A stretch of DNA of 64,000 bases from an uncultured Acidimicrobiales bacterium. Its GTDB lineage: Bacteria; Actinomycetota; Acidimicrobiia; Acidimicrobiales; CATQHL01. The stretch is from positions 189,572-253,571 of the forward strand of contig OY282384.1 in NCBI GenBank assembly GCA_958295925.1, in the 5' to 3' direction. Made by a program: the position numbers and the translations under genes. Below are positions 42,124-50,764 of the stretch, piece after piece. Below the pieces are notes generated by a model, which saw only the letters and a program-made list of their open reading frames with translations, was not told the origin of the DNA and made no database searches. The number at the start of each line of letters is the position of its first letter. The stretch's first letter is position 1.

Positions 42124-44163
42124 ATGCCCACGCTCCAGAGGCCCGCCAGACCCACAAGGAAAAGAAAGCCGATCCAATCGGCCCTGCTATGGCTAGGATT
42201 AGGCTTGATGCTGGCCTGCCAAACGGCGGCACCGGTGACGGAGACTGATTTAACGGAAAGAACACAGACCCAGAGGACAGAGAACGACAACGACGGAAGC
42301 GCCAGCGCAAGCGAGCGGCAACGAAGAGAGGGCACTCAACAGCCAGAACAGGCGGAGCAGCAACAGGGCCTGAGGGACCCAAGAAGAGCAAACGTCCAGG
42401 CGGTACGGCTGCCGCGAAGACCAGCGATGCTAACCTTCGAAGAAGATACAAGCAAAGGAGACAGACCTACAGAAGCGCGGGAAGGAAAGACAGACGAACA
42501 GCTCATCACACGAGCAGAAACAACAGAGAGCACGGAGAGCACGAGAGAAAGACCGCCAGGGCCACAAAGGGAACTGGCACCAGAGGAATGGGAGGAAATC
42601 CAGGAACTAATCCCGGAAGACCCAAGGAGAAACGACCAGGTCCTACTTCAAGACATCTACAGGCTAAACCCCGACCTCCTGAAGCAATACGCCTTAGACC
42701 GCCGAAGGCCGATAAGACCACCCTTACAACACCAGAGCGGAACAGAAGCAGGAAACAAGACCTGGAGCAATACGCCATTCTACATGGAAAAAGAGAAAGT
42801 AGAGAACCACCCGTACCTCCACCTATTCCCGATGCTGGCCTACGCATTGGAAGCAAGCCAGGAAGAGGAAGTGAACCAATCACTTGAAACGAACACAAGT
42901 CGGAGGAAGATAAGCCCAGTCACCGGGGAGGAAGTGTTCCTGTACGACGAACGACCAAAGGGGACACCAGAGGGAACGCCAGGCTGGCAAAGAGTAGGAG
43001 CCTACAACGTGCTCTACCAGCCGTACACCGGGATAGAGCACTTCCTGCTCAACCCCTGGTTCGAGCCGATCACAACGACGGAAATAGAGAGGATCAAGAC
43101 GAGAAAGGGAAGGGAAAGCAACTACTACAACGGAAGAGAAACACCGATCGGACCACACTGGTTCGGGAGAAACTCACTCCGAGGAGTACTATTGGAGACA
43201 GTAACCAGCCTGATACAACAGGCAGCACTGCCGAACACGACAGGGTTCGCCATGCGACTGGACGGGAGAGAGCTCACAACAGAGAAGACAAAGGAAAACA
43301 GGATAAGAACAGCGTACAACACAACACGCTTGCAGAACTACCTGAGCACGCCGGTCCTACACACCTGGAGCGAGACCAATTACCAGAAGGACTTCTTCGG
43401 GAGAACCGGGACACGAGGCCCGGGTTTCCAAACACCCACGGTACATTGGGAATTCGCTTCAGAGCTGCTACCCATAATCAAGGTCACCACATACAGCCGA
43501 ACAGTACTGCCGCTGGGGTTGGCAGGCAGCCCGCAGACAGAGATACCGGAACCAACGGAATACGCCGTATCCTTCGTCATCGCCTTCCAGAACCGCTGGA
43601 CCAGCTTCGAGGAGGAAAACCGTTGGATCCGACGATACCTAGGAACCATGACGAAAGATGAAACCATCCATTACGGAGCGACAACAGCCATCGGGATCAA
43701 CGACCCGCTGGCCTTCGACGGGAGACGCGGCGCCATCGACGAGGAACGAGGGATACTACGACGGAGCTACCACAACGAAAACTGGCCCAACTATTGGCAC
43801 CACACGGACTACATGCACCACAGCATCATCGGGCCAATAGCCCTGCAGATATTCGACTCCCCAGTACTAAAGAAAGGGACTTACTGGCAGACGCCGCAGA
43901 GACAGCACTGGGCTGCGCCGGATTACGTCATCGGCCCGGAACTGTACTACCGCTATTACAACGTAGAGGGATACGAAGCCGGGGACGCCATCCAAGACAG
44001 CCTGACACCGGCAGCAAGGGCCAACCCAAGCTGGGCGGTAATGGCCGACCGGTACAGCGCCAACGCGGGATTCCCCCTGCCAGGGCACGTGCTCACCAAC
44101 GAACTGACCCAGCCAGGAACCGAGTACTGGGAGAAGCACGAGATGAACCAAAACGACTGGTAA
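42124..44163 (+). CDS. Large lipoprotein divergent from the T4SS operon
   Basis: 679 residues. Basic start and hydrophobic stretch (SALLWLGLGLMLAC) end in a lipobox Cys near residue 32. A 120-residue low-complexity linker is followed by a globular domain rich in Trp, Tyr and Asn (VENHPYLHLFPMLAYAL, YYNGRETPIGPHWFGRN, YEAGDAIQDSLTPA). No known fold recognised. It is transcribed divergently from the giant VirB6 gene with a 49-bp gap, and is probably surface exposed. Its C-terminal half has a weak pattern in common with the protein encoded at 44179-45000. Confidence 0.8.
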   Translation: MPTLQRPARPTRKRKPIQSALLWLGLGLMLACQTAAPVTETDLTERTQTQRTENDNDGSASASERQRREGTQQPEQAEQQQGLRDPRRANVQAVRLPRRPAMLTFEEDTSKGDRPTEAREGKTDEQLITRAETTESTESTRERPPGPQRELAPEEWEEIQELIPEDPRRNDQVLLQDIYRLNPDLLKQYALDRRRPIRPPLQHQSGTEAGNKTWSNTPFYMEKEKVENHPYLHLFPMLAYALEASQEEEVNQSLETNTSRRKISPVTGEEVFLYDERPKGTPEGTPGWQRVGAYNVLYQPYTGIEHFLLNPWFEPITTTEIERIKTRKGRESNYYNGRETPIGPHWFGRNSLRGVLLETVTSLIQQAALPNTTGFAMRLDGRELTTEKTKENRIRTAYNTTRLQNYLSTPVLHTWSETNYQKDFFGRTGTRGPGFQTPTVHWEFASELLPIIKVTTYSRTVLPLGLAGSPQTEIPEPTEYAVSFVIAFQNRWTSFEEENRWIRRYLGTMTKDETIHYGATTAIGINDPLAFDGRRGAIDEERGILRRSYHNENWPNYWHHTDYMHHSIIGPIALQIFDSPVLKKGTYWQTPQRQHWAAPDYVIGPELYYRYYNVEGYEAGDAIQDSLTPAARANPSWAVMADRYSANAGFPLPGHVLTNELTQPGTEYWEKHEMNQNDW

Positions 44164-44178
44164 GCAGGAAGCAGAAAA

Positions 44179-45000
44179 TCACTGCAACCGTTCCACAACA
44201 ACGGGACCAAGCCACTCGCCCACCACGAGATATTCCCACAAGCGCCCACGCTCTTCCCAAGACTGGGGAACAAGACGGTTGACGCCGCCGACCGCAAAGC
44301 GATGCGGGAAACCGTCCCGGAGAACGATAAAAGTCGACCACACATTGATGACTGGCTCCCGTTCGTCACGGAGCTGCCAACCCAGATTGGCACGAATCGA
44401 CTGGATGAGCGGAGGCTGCGGTGAACCAATCACCGGAAGCAGGTCAGCAGCCTCAAAAGCCATTTCGCGAGCCAAGTGTTGATAAATACTTTCATCGTGG
44501 AAATTAGCCACGGTGGCTGGGAAGTGTTCATAGTAGAAGACTTCGCGATAAGGATGGACTTCCCGCAGGGAGAGAGGCGACCAATCGCCACCAGCTGGAC
44601 GATAAAAGGGCAAGCCCTTAGTAGAATCGAACCATTCTTCATGCTCCACCGGAGCAACAGCCAAGCCAGCCGGGAACTCGTTCAACGCAGAGCCCAGAGC
44701 AGCGCGAGCAGCGACAGGAGCAACCTCCGCGAGTTCCTGAATAGAAGGCGTAGGCGCCGGCGTCGGAATTGATGCAATCAACTGCGCATGCTCACGCTGG
44801 ATACGCCGCAACTCGGCGGACTCAGCGGCAGAAAGGCCGGCAGGAACCGGAAGAAAAGAACGTGAATTGGGTGAGGCAGACGCCACCTGAGCATCAGGGA
44901 GAGAAGGGACACCATTAACCCAATCGGCAGTCGCTTGATAAAGGGAGCAACCAACGCCGAGAGGGAGGAACAGGACGACGGAAAAGAAAAGCCAACGCAT
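44179..45000 (-). CDS. Lipoprotein of the envelope cluster
   Basis: 273 residues from ATG 45000. Signal LFFSVVLFLPLGVGC ends in a lipobox. The mature part has a Trp/Tyr-rich domain (REVFYYEHFPATVANF, VWSTFIVLRDGFPHRFA, WEYLVVGEWLGPVVV). It ends 15 nt from the opposite-strand lipoprotein (42124-44163) and follows the 45005-46174 gene by 4 nt, so it belongs to that minus-strand operon. Function unknown. Confidence 0.75.
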   Translation of the reverse strand: MRWLFFSVVLFLPLGVGCSLYQATADWVNGVPSLPDAQVASASPNSRSFLPVPAGLSAAESAELRRIQREHAQLIASIPTPAPTPSIQELAEVAPVAARAALGSALNEFPAGLAVAPVEHEEWFDSTKGLPFYRPAGGDWSPLSLREVHPYREVFYYEHFPATVANFHDESIYQHLAREMAFEAADLLPVIGSPQPPLIQSIRANLGWQLRDEREPVINVWSTFIVLRDGFPHRFAVGGVNRLVPQSWEERGRLWEYLVVGEWLGPVVVERLQ

Positions 45001-45004
45001 GGGC

Positions 45005-46174
45005 TCAAGACCCGGCTGGAAGCTGGAAGAGTTCCACATCTATGGGCAGATCCTCCTCCCAGGAGGCGACACGCAAAGCTTCAAGCAAGATCTGCAAATC
45101 ACGGGCGTCCCGCCGAAGATCCTCGAAGAGGAAAGCCAGATCCCGCAAAACGGTACTGCTGTAGACGACCTCAGTAGGGACATCATCCACCCGGACACCA
45201 ATCCGACCGAAACGAGACAACTGACCATGGACGACGCCTACCTGGTTCCAGACTGTAGAAAGACGCTGTTCCAGATCGCCACTCGGACAGCCCAGAGAAA
45301 CGCCCAGCTTATAGGTCGAATCCACGAAAGGGTCGCACGACCAAGAAAGAGGAATAGCATCCCAAGAGTCAAGAGAAACGACAGAGGGATAACGGGCAGC
45401 CAAGCCCTCAGTGCCCTGAACTAAAAGGTCGCTCTGATGAGGGACCCAGACGTCGAAGTCAAAAACAAGCAAGTGTTCGAGAAGGGAAGCAAGGACCCGC
45501 ACCGCATACCGCAGCTCGCGCTCTTGTTGTTGACGCCACCCGGTGCGGTCAAGAGAAGTGGAATCCGAAAGCAGGGACCCATACTGGTCAGGATTCCACC
45601 AGAGGCCCCACCCATGAGGCCCAGGACTCCAGACAACATCACGAACACCAGTGCGAACGTAAGGCAGATGGACCGGAAAGTCAGCTTCCACCGGAGTAAG
45701 CGGACGAACTTCCCCGGTAACGGAATGTTCCACAACCGGGAGACCGTCAGAAGAGGTTCCAAGAACCTCTCCGAAGGCCTCGGCCTGTGCCAGCAGAGCG
45801 GCGCCGGCAGGCGCAGAGAACGCCCGCGAGGCAACGATGAAAGGAGAAGCCTCCAGAGGGCCAGCAGGCAGAGACTCATCCGCCATGAACCGCGGTAGGA
45901 AGAAGACAAAAGAGAAGAAAGCAGCAGTTAGGCCAACCAGGACAATAGCACCCCTGCGCCCGGCAAAAGGCCGAGGCAGAAGGCGCCGCCACGATCGAGT
46001 AGAGCGGTCTTCCGCGAGAATATCTGCCTGCGAAGCAGACAGTGCCTCAGGCGGAGAAAAGGACAGTGAGCGAGACTCTTCCACATAAGAGGAGAGAGCC
46101 CGCAAGGCACGGACACGAGAGGACTCCCCAGCGACACCATCTCGCCGGGCAGACCGCTGAGTACGCAACTTCAC
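45005..46174 (-). CDS. Bitopic membrane protein of the envelope cluster
   Basis: 389 residues with a GTG start at 46174. The first 70 residues are basic and cytoplasmic, one transmembrane helix (GAIVLVGLTAAFFSFVFFLPRF) lies near 74-96, and a large extracellular domain follows. That domain has a Trp-rich segment (GPHGWGLWWNPDQYG) and two Cys (WSCDPF, LGCPSG). It is cotranscribed with the lipoprotein at 44179-45000. The plan (short inside, one helix, big outside) is like a VirB8/VirB10-type component, but no sequence motif supports that. Confidence 0.72.
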   Translation of the reverse strand: MKLRTQRSARRDGVAGESSRVRALRALSSYVEESRSLSFSPPEALSASQADILAEDRSTRSWRRLLPRPFAGRRGAIVLVGLTAAFFSFVFFLPRFMADESLPAGPLEASPFIVASRAFSAPAGAALLAQAEAFGEVLGTSSDGLPVVEHSVTGEVRPLTPVEADFPVHLPYVRTGVRDVVWSPGPHGWGLWWNPDQYGSLLSDSTSLDRTGWRQQQERELRYAVRVLASLLEHLLVFDFDVWVPHQSDLLVQGTEGLAARYPSVVSLDSWDAIPLSWSCDPFVDSTYKLGVSLGCPSGDLEQRLSTVWNQVGVVHGQLSRFGRIGVRVDDVPTEVVYSSTVLRDLAFLFEDLRRDARDLQILLEALRVASWEEDLPIDVELFQLPAGS

Positions 46175-46218
46175 CAGAGAAAGGATAGAAGCACCTCAAA
46201 GGCGGGAGCAAAAGGCAA

Positions 46219-47118
46219 CTATTGCCGGAAAAGCTCACCGCACACAGCACAGCCGTAACTAGCCATCACATTATGGAAATTCTCAGCATGCTGCAGAACA
46301 GCGCGCCGCACCGCAATAAGGTCATTACGATCGCGATTAGACATCTGCTCCGTCTCGTCCAAGGCGACGAGAGTAGTAAGTGCAGTCTCAAAGGCTTCAA
46401 TAGCCATATCCAACTCTTCAAAACCCTTCTCCAACTCCTCGCCGTAGTCGAGAACTATGTCACCAACCTCGGGAGCAGGAACCGGCCGCCGGTCGACGAA
46501 GGGAGCAGTGATCTCATTCATCTCTTGGATTTCAGTACCCAGGCGACGGGCGGTCCAGACCTCAACATCCAAGGCGGTGAGATTGCGAAGAATGAGCCAA
46601 ACTCGCGTATAAGCCCAGAAGTGCCCACCAAGGTCCTCAAAGTAATCGACTTCATAGGCGTTGAGATAGGGATTACGCGAACCTTTATTCTGATCCAGGA
46701 GACGCAGGTCGATACGCGGAGCGACGCCGGAACGATTCCGGTCATCAGCCAGCTCCCTGTCAATCAGCTCCTGGCGCTGCTCTTCAGGGGGTAAGTCCGC
46801 CAACTGCCGCTGATCCATCGCCTCGATGGTAGCCTGCACCGCCTGCTGAATAGGATCCACCCCAGGATCAAGGACAGGATCAACTGGAACCTCTTCCACA
46901 GGCGGAGGAGCCAAAGCCGGATCCACCGGCACCGGAGCGGGCGCGGGTTCAGGTTCGTCATCGAAAGTCAGAATAGGAATCTCACCGTCAGGACCAAGGG
47001 GACTCTCCTCCTCACCGCCGGTAAAAACGACGAACAGGACGACGCAAAGCGCCACCATCGCCAGCACACCGCCGCCGATTATCCCAGCCTTTTTGGGACC
47101 GCCCAGCTTATCCAACAT
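46219..47118 (-). CDS. Bitopic membrane protein with Pro-rich linker
   Basis: 299 residues. One N-terminal transmembrane helix (AGIIGGGVLAMVALCVVLFVVF, 11-32) is followed by a Pro/Val/Glu-rich linker (PAPAPVPVDPALAPPPVEEVPV), then a helical domain ending with a CAVC pair. The linker would span the cell envelope much like the Pro-rich region of VirB10/TonB proteins, but without a recognisable C-terminal domain. It is part of the minus-strand envelope operon. Confidence 0.72.
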   Translation of the reverse strand: MLDKLGGPKKAGIIGGGVLAMVALCVVLFVVFTGGEEESPLGPDGEIPILTFDDEPEPAPAPVPVDPALAPPPVEEVPVDPVLDPGVDPIQQAVQATIEAMDQRQLADLPPEEQRQELIDRELADDRNRSGVAPRIDLRLLDQNKGSRNPYLNAYEVDYFEDLGGHFWAYTRVWLILRNLTALDVEVWTARRLGTEIQEMNEITAPFVDRRPVPAPEVGDIVLDYGEELEKGFEELDMAIEAFETALTTLVALDETEQMSNRDRNDLIAVRRAVLQHAENFHNVMASYGCAVCGELFRQ

Positions 47119-47150
47119 TGCAGCGAATCACCAACTCAAGAAGTTTCGGG

Positions 47151-47924
47151 TTAGAAACCTTCGTCAAAAGAATCAAAGGGAACCCCGGCATCCGCAGAGG
47201 TAGAAAGAGAGGAAAGAACCCCGCTCATCCGTTCATTGATGTCTTCCATCGAAGTAGAACTCTCTTCCAAATAGAAAGACGCCTCCCGAAGAAGAACCCG
47301 GAACCGGTCCGACTCAGGATCCTCCAGGTTCAATAGCGTACGCCCATCGGGACCAATCACAATAGCCGCCCCCAAAGCCCGACTGGCGCCGTAGCCGGCA
47401 ATCTGAATGACATCCAGCATCTCGATATAGAACTCGCCGTATTCTTCCACCATCTCCGGCGGAAGGTCGTACTCCACGGCCTCAGCGAAGATATGATCCA
47501 ACTCAGCGACCGCGCGGTGCACATCCTTGACCCAATCCAGGTTGACATCAGCAGGATTCTCATACTCCATGAGAACGAGTAAGTCCCGCACACCCTGCTC
47601 CAAGTTCTCCAGACGCAGCTCGTGGCTATAAGCGAAGCTAACTTCAATCAACCGTTCCGGGTCGTAGGTCAGCCCCTGGACCACATGCTCCTTAGCCTGA
47701 TCCAACTGATATTGGACGGTATCCTCCACCGCCGGAGGGCCAAAGTCAATCAGACCCAGGTCAGCCGACTCCTCGCCGCCCCCGCCGAAGAGACCGCAGC
47801 CAGTGGCAGCAGCCAGGCAAACAGAGACGAGAACGAAGAGGAAGGGACGACGAATTCCAGACAACCGGAAGACACCCCCGAACGAGTTGAAAGCCCGAAT
47901 AAACAGCACTAAACCGTTCCCCAT
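47151..47924 (-). CDS. Lipoprotein, first gene of the envelope operon
   Basis: 257 residues from ATG 47924; TTG 47864 is an alternative that has GGGGGTG upstream and gives a compact lipoprotein signal (RRPFLFVLVSVCLAAATGC). The mature part is acidic and helical (YQLDQAKEHVVQGLTYDPERL, EYGEFYIEMLDVIQIAGY). If TTG is the true start, the CTAAAC box at 47909 is in the promoter rather than the coding region. Function unknown. Confidence 0.72.
   Translation of the reverse strand: MGNGLVLFIRAFNSFGGVFRLSGIRRPFLFVLVSVCLAAATGCGLFGGGGEESADLGLIDFGPPAVEDTVQYQLDQAKEHVVQGLTYDPERLIEVSFAYSHELRLENLEQGVRDLLVLMEYENPADVNLDWVKDVHRAVAELDHIFAEAVEYDLPPEMVEEYGEFYIEMLDVIQIAGYGASRALGAAIVIGPDGRTLLNLEDPESDRFRVLLREASFYLEESSTSMEDINERMSGVLSSLSTSADAGVPFDSFDEGF
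47899..47914. repeat. CTAAAC-type box pair
   Basis: ATAAAC (47899-47904) and CTAAAC (47909-47914), spacing 10. It overlaps the 5' end of the lipoprotein frame and supports the TTG start at 47864. Confidence 0.4.
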
Positions 47925-47983
47925 TTTATACCCGGCACCACAGCACCCATTTAGGGAGACCCCAACCCACGGAGGCAAAGGTT

Positions 47984-48038
47984 CTAAACCAAAAGGTTAA
48001 ACACCAGGCAAAGCCAACATTACCGAATGGAATAACAT
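47984..48038 (+). promoter_or_regulatory. Promoter with CTAAAC box, leaderless M50 gene
   Basis: CTAAAC (47984-47989) and TTAAAC (47997-48002) at period 13. A -10-like TAACAT (48033-48038) lies exactly 6 nt before ATG 48045 and no Shine-Dalgarno is present, so the mRNA may start at the ATG. Confidence 0.5.
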
Positions 48039-48044
48039 ATTCCC

Positions 48045-49358
48045 ATGACATTAAGCGACCTACTATACGGCCTCACCTTCCTGCCACTACTGCTAATAGT
48101 CCTGACCATCCACGAGGCAGGGCACTATATAGCAGCACGGCTCTACAAGCTAAGAATAGCCAGCTTCCAGATCGGACTCGGGCCAACGCTATTTAGGTGG
48201 TACAGAGGAACCACACAGGTCGAGTGGACCAAAGAGGTAGAAGACCTACGACGCCAGCCGGCGGAGGTAGAAAACAACCACATACTAAGACTAGCCATCA
48301 GCACCCCCAGCCATGGAACCGAGACCGGCCCGAGACTGGTAGCCATGCTACCGACGAACAAAAAGGACAACCCGACAAGCGAGAAACAGCTCGAGGAGCT
48401 GAAGCGCCACAACACTGAATCACTACAGATAACCGGCCGAGTAATAGAACAGACAGAAACCACGCTATCGCTAGCCCCAACGGCTTTCTCACTGAGGCCA
48501 ATCCCAATAGCCGCAGGAGTCAGCCTCCCGGAAGACCCCAAGGCAGCAGCCAGAGGTGTCTACAACACGGCACCATGGCGGCAGAGAATAACCTTAATCA
48601 TAGCCGGGCCAGCAGCCAACATTGCGCTCTTCGCAGGCGCGCTGCTTATGATGTCGGTACTACCGACCAGCACCGCGCCACCGCTGCTACGCATCCTGGA
48701 AGTAGAAAAGGGCAGCCTAGCGGAGCAAGCCGGCTTGCAAGAAGCGGACATCATCCTCCAGATAAACGAAACACTGGCACCAGACGCCGCGAGACTCAGT
48801 CAGACCCTGAAGCAAGGGCAGGCAACCAAGCGAGCAACCCAGCTAGAACTTAGCCGCAACGGCCAGTCAGTCAGTCTGGAAGTACCGCCAGACCTAGCCC
48901 CAGCACCGGGAGACCGGTGGGGGCTTAGGCTAGAAACCACAGCAATGACAAAAGAGCAGGGCCTGCCCAGCCCCAACGAAGCCAAGAACCGTTTCGTCCA
49001 CCTGAACCAGGTCTACCTGGAGGCCTTCACAGGCCTAATAAAAGAGGGCAGAGCAACCGACAGCGTCTCCGGACCCATAATGGCCATCTACCAGACGACC
49101 AAAGCCATCGAACTAGCCGGCATCCAGGCATGGCTAGCAGTACTAGCCCTGATCAGCCTCAGCGCTGCGATAGTCAATCTACTGCCAATACCGCCGCTCG
49201 ACGGCTACCAAGCTACAATACAGACACTGAAATCACTAAGAAAAGGAAAGGAACTCAGCCCGAAGCTGGAAGGAGCGCTAGCGTTCTATGGAATAGGATT
49301 CCTAGTCCTACTGACGTTAGCCCTCACCGCCAGGGACGTGTACCAACTAACGAGCTAG
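48045..49358 (+). CDS. Site-2 protease family intramembrane metalloprotease (M50)
   Basis: 437 residues. Zinc motif HEAGH at 23-27 in the first transmembrane helix, a second helix around 180-200 (ITLIIAGPAANIALFAGALLMM), a PDZ-like segment near 220-290 (VEKGSLAEQAGLQEADIILQIN), and NLLPIPPLDGYQ near 380, the LDG motif giving the third zinc ligand. This is the RseP/SpoIVFB architecture that cleaves membrane-bound substrates such as anti-sigma factors. Codon use (many CTA, ATA) differs from the flanking DNA-processing genes. It may process a T4SS membrane substrate (inference). Confidence 0.9.
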   Translation: MTLSDLLYGLTFLPLLLIVLTIHEAGHYIAARLYKLRIASFQIGLGPTLFRWYRGTTQVEWTKEVEDLRRQPAEVENNHILRLAISTPSHGTETGPRLVAMLPTNKKDNPTSEKQLEELKRHNTESLQITGRVIEQTETTLSLAPTAFSLRPIPIAAGVSLPEDPKAAARGVYNTAPWRQRITLIIAGPAANIALFAGALLMMSVLPTSTAPPLLRILEVEKGSLAEQAGLQEADIILQINETLAPDAARLSQTLKQGQATKRATQLELSRNGQSVSLEVPPDLAPAPGDRWGLRLETTAMTKEQGLPSPNEAKNRFVHLNQVYLEAFTGLIKEGRATDSVSGPIMAIYQTTKAIELAGIQAWLAVLALISLSAAIVNLLPIPPLDGYQATIQTLKSLRKGKELSPKLEGALAFYGIGFLVLLTLALTARDVYQLTS

Positions 49359-49398
49359 ACAAACGGACGATTGATTCCCAGAATACGAGGAGCGGAAG

Positions 49399-50106
49399 AT
49401 GACGCCCGAACTGAGAACGGAACCGACCGAGGAAAACCCGGTACCCCGGCAGTACCACCCTTTCAACAGCGACGACTGCCAATGAAACCTGGAGCCCAGC
49501 TACGCCGTGGGCGAGCAAGCCTTCCTGATCTGCCACCATTCCAATATCGAGGTGGTAAAAGAGATCAACGAGAAGCTGACGATGCTGATCGCCAACCAAC
49601 CAGTCCACCTGGACATGAACAACCTGTACACCATGACGGTGAAGGACATCATCACCGCCTACATGCAGGAGGTCTCAGGCCGCGACTACAACTTCCGCAA
49701 CCGGAAGGAACATACGGCCATGGCCGTAGCCTGCCTGCGCCACTCGGCGCTGGGAATGATGACAATCCTCACCGGATACATCATCAGCATGGCAGAGGCG
49801 GAGGAACAAAGCACAGCGCCGCTGGGAGTGGAGGAACCGGACTCGGTGAACTACAGACGACGGGAAGAAGACCAAGAACCAACCATGGAAGGAAACCTGG
49901 CAGAGTTAATTGAGAAAGAAACCCCACCAAGTGAAGCAGAAGTAACAGAGCCAAGCTCAGAGGAGCCTGAGACACCAACCTCAATCGAGGAAGTAGAGAA
50001 TGCCGTCAAGGAAGAAGGAAAGAAGGAAGAGCCTCCAGCAGCAGAGGACAGACAAGCAAAGAAACCGGCACCACGCCGAAGACTCCTCGGCATCCGCAGA
50101 GAGTAA
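49399..50106 (+). CDS. Hypothetical protein with one in-frame TGA near the N-terminus
   Basis: The frame from ATG 49399 (GAGGAGCGGAAG upstream, a good ribosome site) continues 236 codons to TAA 50104-50106, broken only by a TGA at 49483-49485 (codon 29, after DDCQ). The next possible start is GTG 49507, with a weaker, distant GGAG. So either the gene starts at 49507 (199 residues), or it starts at 49399 with TGA read as sense, or it is mutated. The product has a helical N-terminus and a long, acidic, disordered C-terminus. It overlaps the DsbA-like gene by 107 nt. Confidence 0.55.
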
Positions 50107-50761
50107 GAACCCACCAGGGAGAGACGACGAGAGCACCAACCGCAGAGGAATAGCGACATTACTCCGACCCGTCGTCACCACGAGCCGCGGCCAAGCCGCA
50201 CTGCTACTGGGAGCAGCACTAATAGGGAGCATCGGTCTTTGGCTGTGGACCAGTTCGGGGGACCGAACGGAAGAAATAGCAGCCCTGCTGCCGAAAGACA
50301 CCCTGGTGGAATACGGAGACTTCCAGTGCCCATACTGCGCGAACTTCGCGCTCAACATACTGCCCCAGTTCGAACGAGACTACGTGGAGACAGGCAAGCT
50401 TGCCTTCGAGTATCGACACTATCCATTCCTAGGAGAAGAATCCTGGCAAGCGGCTATCGCCGCTGAATGCGCGAGGAAGGAAGGGAACGACCAGTTCCGA
50501 CATTATCACGACAGTCTGTTCCAAGCTGCAGGAAAGGGGAGGAGTTTAGCGGAGACGATAGGCACATTGCCAGGAAAAACAATCCAAGAATGTTGGACAA
50601 AGGAAGAACCGAGGGTACTCATTTCAACCCAGAGAAGCGAAGGGGCAAAGCTAGGCGTAAACGGAACACCATACCTCTACCTCAACGGGAAGAGAATTCA
50701 ATCCCACGATAACTACGAGAAATTAAAACAGGAGGTAGAAGACGCGATGGCCAGCGATTGA
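50000..50761 (+). CDS. DsbA/thioredoxin-like thiol-disulfide oxidoreductase, membrane-anchored
   Basis: 253 residues. A basic 60-residue start, one transmembrane helix (AALLLGAALIGSIGLWLW, about 66-83), then a DsbA-type thioredoxin fold: VEYGDFQCPYCANF with C110-x2-C113, an inserted helical domain (AAECARKEG, FRHYHDSLFQ), and the cis-proline loop GVNGTPYLYLNG. It would oxidise or isomerise disulfides outside the membrane. Several neighbours are exported and Cys-rich, so they are likely clients (inference). ATG 50000 has AGGAAG upstream and lies inside the previous gene; no later ATG exists before the catalytic domain. Confidence 0.85.
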   Translation: MPSRKKERRKSLQQQRTDKQRNRHHAEDSSASAESKNPPGRDDESTNRRGIATLLRPVVTTSRGQAALLLGAALIGSIGLWLWTSSGDRTEEIAALLPKDTLVEYGDFQCPYCANFALNILPQFERDYVETGKLAFEYRHYPFLGEESWQAAIAAECARKEGNDQFRHYHDSLFQAAGKGRSLAETIGTLPGKTIQECWTKEEPRVLISTQRSEGAKLGVNGTPYLYLNGKRIQSHDNYEKLKQEVEDAMASD

Positions 50762-50764
50762 AAG

